Positions 1 to 7,806 of a stretch of DNA of 12,190 nt are shown piece by piece. The position numbers were made by a program, and so were the translations under genes. Source of the DNA: Scytalidium lignicola (taxonomy: Eukaryota; Ascomycota; Leotiomycetes). The notes beneath the pieces are model-generated. The model worked only from the letters and a program-made list of their open reading frames with translations, searched no databases and was not told the DNA's origin. The stretch spans positions 1-12,190 of the forward strand of contig NCSJ02000635.1 in assembly GCA_002812745.2 (NCBI GenBank). Reading direction: 5' to 3'. How positions within the stretch are numbered: the stretch's first letter is position 1; each line of letters starts with the position of its first letter.

Positions 1-38
1 CGCCAACCCTGACCGTTGGCCAACGGTCAGGGTTGGCG
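1..38. repeat. Perfect 38-bp palindrome, no spacer
   Basis: The 19-nt half CGCCAACCCTGACCGTTGG is followed directly by its exact reverse complement, so the whole stretch is self-complementary with the centre between bases 19 and 20. It is GC-rich compared with the AT-rich flank to its right. The symmetry stops at its right edge or at the window start; bases left of position 1 are not visible, so the palindrome could be longer. Possible readings are two fused terminal inverted repeats of a transposon, a footprint of hairpin-forming DNA, or a protein-binding palindrome. The half-site was not found elsewhere in the window. Confidence 0.9.
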
Positions 39-749
39 TATGGCCTAGAACATATCCAACCCCCTGTCGGTTTCTGTTACAGCACACGTGTAATCCATGT
101 CCATGATCCGCAAAGCCTCTACGACGAATCAGATCAACATGATCCCAACTAGCATCCTTTAGGAGAAATACATCCTTTCATTGGTCTAAGATGTATTAAT
201 CAAATAGCGCTGCATCAAATACTATATGATCCATCATACACACTTTTGTATTATAGCTACAAAAAGTCTTGTGTTTTATGCACTTGTCTTCAGTTCTAAG
301 TTCTCAAGGTCACTTGTAGAAGGCATTATTTTTGAATAATTTTCCAATCCTTTAGTTTCTGCGCTTGATTTTTGCTAAACAAGTAGTCTGATAGGTCTCA
401 CTGAGAGAGTGAAGCAACTTGGATCTTTTATAATACCACAATCTATAAAACGCGACGAAAATGCAGGACTAGTTCATAAGTGGTTCTTGCTCATTGCTTA
501 CATTGTATCTCTTTAACACTGTTAAAATGGTGAGAGGTAGAGCAAGAAAGATATGCATGATATGACATAGATTGGTATAGAGTCGTAAACTTGTCCCAAA
601 GACATAATAATCAGCGCTATCGAAAGAAATACCAAGCCGCCTCCATTGCACAAAAAAAGCCAGCTAAAAACCTTCCCAGCGCCGTCGGGAAAAACAAACA
701 TAACCCGCCAAAAGTAGGTAGAATGCAGAGTTCTATCAAGTCTAAATTT
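39..749. other. 3' flank of the sugar transporter gene; no gene seen
   Basis: This stretch lies downstream of the minus-strand transporter and should contain its 3' UTR and terminator close to 749. It is moderately AT-rich. The short open frames in it (for example 651 to 469 on minus) resemble no family I know and have no splice or start context. No tRNA-like B box, repeat or other recognisable element was seen apart from the palindrome at the left edge. Confidence 0.5.
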
Positions 750-2859
750 TCAGACCTTCTCCTGGTGCCTAACTTCAATCTTCTCATCATAATCAGCGAG
801 CACTCCTGTCTTAACCTCATCACTAAATGCATCAACATTAGTAGTGGCAAATTTCCTCGCAGGAACACCCCTTTCGAACAACAGATCCAGCTCGGCAAAA
901 CTCTTTCCTCTAGGCTCTGGTACACGGAAGTAAGTATAAATAATACAAAGGAAGCAAACCCCGCCCCAGAAAAACCCAGCGTAGTTTTGCCAGTCCCACG
1001 CGCTTGGATTCAGCATGTACGGAGTGAGGACAGAGCACACAATGGCGACGATGTTGTACAGATTACGTCCGAGCACGACAGTCTTGATCTGCAATCGACG
1101 AGTGGAGATCTCAGCGACGAGAGAGTAGCAGACTGTGCCGACAGAGAGCTGGTAGAAGAGTGCCCAGACCAGCATAATACTTCCCGTGGCGAGACTAGCT
1201 TCCTTTTTATGAGCTTCGGGAACGAGACCTAAGAATCCGAGGATGAAAAGCATGGCACAGAGGCCACAGAGGCCGCTTAGGTAAAGCGTGCGTCGACCTA
1301 TTCCCAGAGACATTAAAAACCAGGCACCGAACACACCAGCCATGTTGATCGAATACTGGCCTAAAGCGAAGTCGTAAGCCTTGTAGTCCTTCAGACCAGC
1401 CTGCTCGAGGAAGTAGGTCGAGTAGTTAGAAAAGGAGTTTCCACTGAGATTTTGGATAGCCCAGACCATGCAGACGATTTCCGTGCGGCGGAGATCCGTG
1501 CCTTTAAAGCAGTCCAAGTAGGTGGCGCCTTTAGTGATCTTGTTTTCGAGAGCAGTGGTGTACACCATCATAGCGATGGTCTCGTCGGCATCGAAGTCGG
1601 TCTCACGGTTCAAGGAGGTGAGGCGAAGGAGGGCTTTCTTGGCATCTTCGACGCGGCCTCTGCGGACCAGCCACCAGGGGGATTCGGGGGCCAACGAGAC
1701 GCCGATTAGGAGAGGGACAGGCCACATCCATTGGAGAGCATAAGGGATTCGGTAGCTGTTATACACGTTAGACGTTGATTTTTTCGGGAAGCGGAGAAGG
1801 GGGGATGTTCCAAAGTTTAGATCCACATAGAACAGGAATCCAACTTACGCCCATTGATCGGTTCTCCCCAGCTGGGACTTAATGACGCCGATGCCAATTA
1901 CCTGGCCTAGTCCCCAACAGAAGTTGACATAGGTAGTCAGGTATCCGCGCAACGCTACAGGGCAAACTTCAGAAGCGTAGGTAATAGTAACTGCAAAGGG
2001 TATTGTGAATATATGACTTCTTCTAACCGTGTAGTTACTATTTTTCTGATAGACCTACGAGTTTGGAAAACACCCCATGGCTATAACAGAAGCGTCGAGT
2101 TAGCAATGAAACATCTCAATGCATGGTATGGGCTTGATGGAGGGTGACTAGAGACAAAAGAAATGAAAAATTACTTACGATACCACACAGGATTTCGGCA
2201 ACTTGCAAAGTCTGAATATTTTGCGCCGTGAAGAAGATGGCCGTGAATGCAATAATCAACGTCAAGCAAATCATAACGGTATAGCGGTATCCAAAGCGCT
2301 CCGAGACCCAACCATTGAGGAACAGACCGAGGATCTCCCCAACGTTTGCACCGTTGCTGAGACCTGACTGCCAGGGCGCAGAGACTTGGTATGAACCATC
2401 TGGCTGCAGCTTGCCGTATTTCATGTTGAACTGCGGGAAGGCATCTGCTAACAGTCAGTAATGGGGGTTCTTGTTAATTCAAGTGGTTGCCACATGATAG
2501 TTAACTCTCTCGCTTTTCCCGCCAACGATCAACCATAGCTCTCTATCTCTCTAATATCTCTCGTCGTGAATGGAATAGAATTAAGATGAACAAGAAGCTG
2601 AAAAAGACATACAGAAGTTACTTAACAGAGAGACGTCGTAGCCCTCCATAGCAATACAGGTCGAGATCAGCAGACTCCACGCGACTGCCTTCGGGTAGAG
2701 CTTGATGCCCTGCAACAGGGTCATGCTGTGCTCTTTGTCGGTGGCAGCTCTGGCATTGCTGGTGAAGTCGATCTTGGACTTGGCCTGGGCGATATCATCC
2801 TCCATAGAGACGGTGTTAGGGCGAGGGGTGACAGCCTCCTCTTCCTTGGAGGACATCAT
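750..2859 (-). CDS. MFS sugar porter, alpha-glucoside (maltose) permease type, 5 exons
   Basis: Proposed proton-coupled alpha-glucoside importer of the plasma membrane, in the fungal MAL permease branch of the sugar-porter family. Exons on the minus strand are 2859-2613, 2444-2179, 2080-2059, 1990-1849 and 1755-750; total 1683 nt, 560 aa. The introns (168, 98, 68 and 93 nt) have donors GTATGT, GTAAGT, GTAGGT and GTAAGT and AG acceptors. Every junction keeps frame and restores family motifs: MEGYDVSLLSNFYAFPQF near residues 71-88, GWVSERFGYRYT near 127-138, GIPWGVFQ across the 22-nt exon 3, PESPWWLVRRGR at 249-260 and PEPRGKSF from 505. The first ATG is at 2859 (MMSSK); a second at 2856 could also serve, and upstream GTG is unlikely in a eukaryote. 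The hydrophilic N-tail of ~55 residues is usual for the family. No internal stop was seen, so it looks functional. Maltose, isomaltose and trehalose are all possible substrates; sequence alone does not decide. Confidence 0.9.
2059..2080 (-). other. 22-nt micro-exon (exon 3) of the sugar transporter
   Basis: Exon 3 is ccatggggtgttttccaaac followed by TC, encoding PWGVFQT plus the first base of the next Leu codon. It is preceded by TTATAG, with GCTAAC as a branch site about 20 nt upstream, and followed by the donor GTAGGT. Without it the conserved sugar-porter segment CGIPWGVFQTLTITYASE is broken and the frame is lost, since 22 is not a multiple of 3. It is easy for gene finders to miss. Confidence 0.88.
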
Positions 2860-3277
2860 GTTCACTTTGATTGTAATCCGTCGGGTAAGAGAATATTGTT
2901 GTTTGTCTAGATAGTATGCGACAGTCCAATCAAGGCCAGAGATCAGTAACTTGAACCTCGATCTAGACCGAAAGATATCTGCCTGGACGTCTACGCTGTA
3001 CCTGCGCCAATAGTAGCACCCGACTGCAACACTCAGAAAAGCACGTTACGCACTTTACAAGTCAGACAGAATAGGGAGCTGGCAAATGGGGAGCAGCAAC
3101 GACCGACTCAGGGAGGGATATTTGTAGTCAGCTGTCCCAAGCACCACCCACACGGGACTGCGTCGAAGGTGCCAGAAAGTACGGAGGGAATGGCCCGTTC
3201 CTTGGGGGTTGTGAAAGCAGCAGCTAAGACGCGCGACGGACTGGCCAGGGGGTTATTCAAGCTCAATGGGGGTGCAT

Positions 3278-3326
3278 GCGGGGAACAGCGTTGTAATGTC
3301 ACCAAATCGTGGAGCAAATCCTGGGG
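3278..3326 (+). promoter_or_regulatory. Pair of CreA-type sites (SYGGRG) upstream of transporter
   Basis: GCGGGG at 3278-3283 and CTGGGG at 3321-3326 both match the SYGGRG consensus of the carbon catabolite repressor CreA. They lie about 420-470 bp upstream of the transporter start, and a third match, GCGGGG, is at 3562-3567. CreA usually needs closely spaced pairs, and repression of a sugar permease by glucose would make sense. The motif is short and this stretch is G-rich, so chance matches are likely. Confidence 0.3.
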
Positions 3327-3487
3327 AATCAGTATTTCGGCGCGTTGGGGCCTTGAATCTGGAGCAAAGCGGCGGGCAAGGTAGGGGAGGGCATATCAAG
3401 GCGGGAGTGAAAGAGGTGAAAGAGCACGAGAAGGAAGAGGTTAGTAGAGCCAGAAAAGCTCAAAATGGCCAGAAATTGTCAAAAGGC

Positions 3488-3515
3488 CCGCAAGAGAGAA
3501 AAATTCTCGTTGCGG
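3488..3515. repeat. Imperfect hairpin in the divergent promoter region
   Basis: CCGCAA at the left pairs with TTGCGG at the right, and inside it GAGA pairs with TCTC with one bulged G, around an A-rich loop. It gives a 10-bp interrupted stem. No function can be assigned. Confidence 0.4.
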
Positions 3516-3733
3516 AAAAAGAGTTGGCGCCAACCACTAACAGTCTTGCCATGGGGCTAGTGCGGGGAAGGCAGGGGAGATGATCTTCTTTTGATGTTCA
3601 TATCCAACAAGAGGGCAATAATACAGTACCGGTATCACAAATACAAGGAATGACACGAAGTGCTAGGTGGCATTTACTGTGAGAGGGAAGAAAGCGGAAG
3701 CCTAGCGAGTCAAACAAGCAAGAGGGATGGTAA

Positions 3734-3752
3734 TTACAGTATCATACTGTAA
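3734..3752. repeat. 19-nt palindrome TTACAGTAT-c-ATACTGTAA
   Basis: Two perfect 9-nt arms flank a single C. It lies in the divergent upstream region, about 0.9 kb from the transporter start and 1.0 kb from the membrane-protein start. The size and symmetry fit a dimeric regulator site, but the arms lack the CGG triplets of typical Zn2Cys6 regulators and I recognise no known factor. Confidence 0.55.
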
Positions 3753-4757
3753 GAATGGTGAATTTGCCAAGTTGCTCACTAGCTGGATCGTGCAGTTCCT
3801 AAGTAGGTTTTTTGCCCCTGGATATCTACTGTGTAACTTCGTCTATCGGTGAACGATAACGTCTCTCCTCCTGATCCAACTGCACACTTGCGCCTTTCTT
3901 TTAACGATCCAGAGGTAGGATAACTAGCAAATGCCAATTCCAGCTTGGCTTTCAGCCTTCGTTGCTTCTTTCTTCCTTGCAGTAAACAATGAGACAAAGT
4001 CAACTCAAGTCAACTATTAATTACGATGATGGTAAGTGGTCTCACCAAAGAAAAAAAAAAAAAGATGTGCAAAATCGCCGCCGCTAATCCTAAACCAGCT
4101 GAGGTCAGCGCATTGTGGGCCGATTCTATACTGAATACAGCCTAGTGCTAACAGTCGTGTGACGCTCGCCGCAAATTTGTCCCCATCGCACCTTCCTTCT
4201 TGGGCTGCCGGTAATTTGCCCCGTTTTTGGCGGGCGGTGTGGCCAGGCGGTGACGGATGCACTGGCCTGGGCCTCGGCATTTATCTCGGGTGAAAAAAAA
4301 ATGCGCTTGCTCGGACCAAATCACATGATCTCTAAAATGCTTTAATGTTTCAAGGTCACGAGATCCGTGGTCACATGAATACGCAAGTGTTTCTGCCTTG
4401 TTCTGTTCTTTCTTTACGTGATGCCCAGGGCTCCGACGTTTATAATCTAGCACTCATCTCACAAACTCATGTTGAGTTAAACTATTACATTCATGGTACA
4501 TAATCGCTATCAGATGAAAGAAATACGGCCGTAACGCTCTTCCAATCCTGTTCCCGGGCCAATGATGAGCGTTCTTGGCCGCGTATTAGCTCCATCTTGA
4601 ACTTTGATCTAGGAAAAGGGATCAATGTGCATGTCGTACCTCGCAATTCAAGCACCACTCTATTCATCTCCGTACTAGTTAATTGTATCCTCGTATATTG
4701 GGTATCTCAGACGTCTTCTCTCCGTGCTTCTTTCAAATATTATTGCATCTCGTCGCC

Positions 4758-6130
4758 ATGTCTTCCACCACCAAATCACCACCCTCCTCGACCAGCACCC
4801 TCGGCGCCTGTCTCATCTCCTTCTGCATCCTCGCCGGCGCCTACGGTCTTCATGGCTTAGGATGGACTGGCGGCATGATCCCCATCTTGCAATCCATCCT
4901 CAACGACCCCGCCGGCAACTTCCCTAATTCCGATACGGCCTTGATAAGGTCATACACAGGGATCACGCCAATTGATACCTTGCTCATGAATCTTGTTCCC
5001 TTCTTTGGGCCTGTGGTTGATAGGACTTCGCTGCCGTTGACCATCTTCAGCTTTTTCATGTTTGGCCAGTTTGGTGTTGGCTGGTCGCTCATGTTGCTGG
5101 AGAGCTTCCGCGGTGCGAATAATGGACTAGCCTTGAGCTTGTAAGTTGTAACTTTTATATATATATCTCCTCAACTTAACGCATTTTAAGCCATCCACCA
5201 TTCCATTCATTTTCCGTTATTTTTTTCTCCTGATTTCTTTGCTTCTGTTTCGTCTTATTAGTTTCATCTCATTTTCTTTTCGAGGTATACATGCTAAACA
5301 GACCTAGCATCACCATCTTTGGCATCCTGGTGCAGACCACTGGATTCGCCCTCACTTCACCAATCTGGTTTCTGTTATACATCACCACCTCACCACTAGC
5401 CAGGTCTCCCGCAACAACCCAGTCCATGAGCTCTCTTCGAGTGCCTCTCTCTAAACTCACCGTGTTCCCACTAGTACTATCAATCGGCTATATCGTCCCT
5501 TCGGCCTTCATCATGCTCCCTAGTCCATCCATAGTCAGTATGGAAACACGCCAGAAACTCATCGCCGCATGGCAACCATTTCCAATCTACACCACGATAC
5601 TCATGTATATCTTCTCAAGCCTGCACTCATCCTCCTCAACCACCTCATCTTCATCGATATCAAAAGCCTATACGATAGCTTCAAATATACTCTACACCTT
5701 CCTCATCATTTTCGCAGTTATAACCAATGTCCTAGCCCTACTAGTCACCATTCTCCCAACCAACATCATCTCCATAGTCTCCCCAGCCATCGCCTCGGCA
5801 CTTAAGGGTTCCCCTATCCCCGTCTCCTTCTCCACAGTCTATGTCCCTTCTCCGCCATTGCCTTCGTGGAAAGCTGTGAACTTAGCCGATGCAGTGCACA
5901 CTTTCCTTCATGTCGATACCTATGTTTCTGGGTCTGCAGCCCTGGTCTGGGCATTAATTCTTCGTTCCAGGGCGAGGAATGGGGAGAAAGGCACTGGAAT
6001 TGATATGGTATATATAGTGAAACTTTTGATTTGGACGGTGCTAGCTGGGCCGTTTGGGGCTATCACGAATGTCATGTGGGAAAGAGAAAGGTTGTTAGTT
6101 GAGACAGAGAAGGTTAAAGGCGGGATATAA
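4758..6130 (+). CDS. Polytopic integral membrane protein of unknown function, 2 exons
   Basis: Exon 1 is 4758-5140 and exon 2 is 5302-6130, giving 1212 nt and 403 aa. The start ATG follows GTCGCC, and upstream in-frame codons lack another ATG. The intron (5141-5301) has donor GTAAGT; acceptor CAG at 5301 yields ...GLALSLPSITIFGILVQ, while TAG at 5307 is also in frame and sits at a better distance from the CTAAAC branch-like site at 5294-5299. About eight hydrophobic segments are visible near residues 14-32, 73-86, 93-115, 131-155, 178-200, 219-235, 253-279, 333-348 and 363-385 (one may be re-entrant). A Ser-rich loop covers 235-248. The C-terminus has a GPFGAITNVMWERE motif at 377-390. No signal peptide or catalytic motif is certain. 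Size and layout recall uncharacterised fungal 'integral membrane proteins', some found in secondary-metabolite clusters, and loosely the membrane terpene cyclases of the AscI/AscF type. That comparison is from memory and weak, and no biosynthetic genes are adjacent. Confidence 0.8.
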
Positions 6131-6520
6131 GTGAGTATATGAGGTTTATTATGTATTGTCTTTATGCTCCTGTTTCATGGACGACTAAGGATGATTAGTA
6201 GGAACTACTTTAGAGAAGTTATATATATGTTTGCATAGGGAAACGTAACTTAGCATTTCACTAGGTTTCAACATATACTTTCCATTTTGTAACCTCCAGG
6301 CCAGGATGACAATCTTTCTTTTTGGTGGAGAAAAATAACTTGATAACATAATTAGCCAATAAACCTTGACCCTAGTCGCCTTCGTAGTCGTAGGCTTTCG
6401 TGCTCGAAGACAACGATCCGCTACTACCATTCGTACCCCAAGTGAGCAATGCAATAATCCACTCCAGCAACTCAAACTCAAATACCTGCACCAGTTGACG
6501 TAATACTCACCACAGTTGAA
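6131..6520. other. 3' flank of membrane protein; no intact gene
   Basis: It holds the 3' UTR of the membrane-protein gene and then DNA that continues past the broken end of the GH51 relic on minus. A minus frame is open from 6506 to 6375 and ends in a Ser-rich tail (GSSGSLSSSTKAYDYEGD, stop at 6374-6372). I could not match it to any family. A longer minus open frame (6481 to 6185) covers it in another phase and looks accidental. Confidence 0.4.
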
Positions 6521-7190
6521 TCAACCACTTCCTAGCAATCTTAGAAAGCCAGGATTGAGTTCTATGAGGGAGCTCATAATATCAATTCTAATCCTATTGG
6601 GCTGATTATATCTTGGTGGAAACAGGCTGATAAGCCCGAAATTCAAGGTCTGAGATAAACTTGCTGATGTAAAAGTAACGGTGAAGACATTATTGATACC
6701 TGCGGATTCAGCGTGTTTAAGAGTGAAAGTATGTTTCATCTAGGATCTAGAGTCAGATTTGCATTGAATAGTGGTAGATGCTCTGCAAGATGAGGACTGG
6801 AGAGCAGCTTTAAATATACCAGAGCATGCACTGAGGATGTGATGGTTTACTCCAAATGCCCCAATATCTTAGATTCGAGATACCGACTTCAGAGGCTGGA
6901 CCTGGGTTTAAAACTGTTATAGTAGCCCCTCAAAAGCTGGCCCTTGAAAAATTTGATCTAGTCTGGAAGGCTTGATTTTGGATTAATTCTGTGTAGCTAT
7001 GTAACTATTTCATATTGTTTCCTTGTGACTTAATTTTTAATAGGATAGTAAAGATTCATATTCCACCATATCTAGAACGGCTGATATCTTCGAACATAAG
7101 GCCATACATCAATGGAAAGGCAGCGCAACCACTAGAACCTGAGACAGAGATTGCAATAGCACGCGCTGCCACGGGGACAGAATAAACTAG
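6521..7190 (-). pseudogene. Decayed, truncated GH51 alpha-L-arabinofuranosidase
   Basis: This is the 5' third of a secreted GH51 arabinofuranosidase, an enzyme that releases arabinose from arabinan and arabinoxylan. Three minus-strand segments read as the family in order. 7190-7059 gives a signal end and mature start (VAARAIAISVS, then PLMYGLMFEDIS). 6995-6855 gives YTELIQNQAFQ, GATITVLNPGP and GISNLRYWGI. 6841-6524 gives FKAALQSSS, ASTTIQ, INNVFTVTF, LNFGLISLFPPRYN and IELNPGFLRLLGSG, against the family FGLxSLFPPTY...NPSFLRFPGGN. The 63-nt gap between the first two segments is intron-sized, but its expected GT donor is lost. Damage includes stops at 7058-7056, 6932-6930, 6742-6740 and 6523-6521 and a frameshift near 6850. 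The rest of the barrel, including the acid/base and nucleophile glutamates, is missing, so no activity is possible. The family match is by recognition, not by search. Confidence 0.8.
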
Positions 7191-7725
7191 ATGAAGTGCT
7201 TCGTTATGACAAGCACTTTCCTAACCAGCCTCGAAGTTCATCAAGAATAGTGAAAGATATTTTTTGGACTTCACCTAACTCTATATATATATATGGACTC
7301 AATCCATTACAGTTAATGAAGATGATAGGGAGAGGGGCGTTAATACTCTAGTGTTAAATGAATAAAAGCAACTAGTGATGGTTGTAGAAACAGCTTATAA
7401 AAAGTCATTTATTCATAGTAAATTGCAGATTAACTAGCTCTTGGCCGTATCTCAAAGGGGGCCTTACACAAGCTGGTAATATATTGCTCCAGCTAAAGTA
7501 TTAAGCTCTATAGAATGAAAATCATAAATTTACACCTAATTCATTTATCATGGGGTGAACTTGATATGGCCTCCTAATCTCCCTTTCCTAAAAGCCCTTA
7601 ACCTCTAACAGTCTTCCACTATTCCACTCCACTGCTCCTCTCGTTCAATGACTTCACATCATTGGGTAGATTCCGAAATAAGCATGAGTGCCAGAACTTT
7701 GTATTGAACCTAGAATTAGAGCATC
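7191..7725. other. Former promoter region between two divergent relics; no gene
   Basis: AT-rich DNA upstream of the GH51 relic on minus and of the signal-peptide-like ORF on plus. It contains a TA dinucleotide run (about 7282-7294). A minus ATG near 7234 is in frame with the GH51 relic but a stop follows six codons later, so the original start cannot be fixed. Nothing else is recognisable. Confidence 0.45.
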
Positions 7726-7806
7726 ATGACTACTATTCACAAATATCTTTCTCTGTCGTCCTTGCATGCTCTATTATTGCCCGCAGTACATGGTGAAAGA
7801 AATGTC
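7726..7806 (+). pseudogene. Possible 5' relic of a secreted-protein gene
   Basis: An ATG at 7726 opens MTTIHKYLSLSSLHALLL followed by PAVHG and a few residues, ending at a stop near 7804-7806. A short polar start, a hydrophobic Leu/Ser core and a small-residue A-x-H-G end resemble a signal peptide. The protein then breaks off; a shifted frame (about 7787-7906) is open for some 40 codons with Cys-containing text, but I recognise no family. It faces away from the GH51 relic, so the pair might be old divergent hydrolase genes. It may equally be chance. Confidence 0.25.

Larger units (their letters stand above)
2860..4757. promoter_or_regulatory. Divergent upstream region of transporter (-) and membrane protein (+)
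   Basis: These 1.9 kb separate two start codons that point away from each other, so the stretch must hold both promoters. The part at about 3360-3510 is strongly purine-rich on plus, that is CT-rich on the transporter's coding strand, as in many fungal promoters. A poly-A run lies near 4049-4064. Open frames here (for example 3266-3583 plus, 4453-4148 minus) have biased composition, lack family resemblance and look accidental. No TATA box or transcription start could be fixed. Confidence 0.6.

Noticed and set aside
591..1232. 213-codon plus-strand open frame
   Set aside because: It lies antisense to exon 5 of the sugar porter, whose minus-strand protein is clearly the real one; the frame has no ATG-led family resemblance.
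2860..2865. Upstream GTG (2865) as start of the sugar porter
   Set aside because: GTG initiation is not usual in fungi and ATG at 2859 follows two codons later.
3169..3583. Plus open frames of 71 and 105 codons in the divergent promoter
   Set aside because: Purine-rich stretch giving Lys/Glu/Gly-rich text without domain, start context or splice signals; better explained as promoter composition.
4023..4100. Box C-like (ATGATGG) and box D-like (CTGA) snoRNA pair
   Set aside because: No terminal stem and no guide context; both boxes are weak.
4017..4453. Minus open frames of 87 and 101 codons
   Set aside because: They overlap each other in different phases, cross a poly-A run and resemble no family.
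6485..6509. GTGAGT...GTGCAG as an intron on minus
   Set aside because: The implied intron is about 25 nt, below what fungal splicing uses.
6997..7185. Plus open frame of 63 codons with protein-like text
   Set aside because: It is the exact antisense of the GH51 relic (the MYGLMFEDIS segment), which explains its openness.
7282..7294. TA dinucleotide run
   Set aside because: Short simple repeat, expected in AT-rich intergenic DNA.
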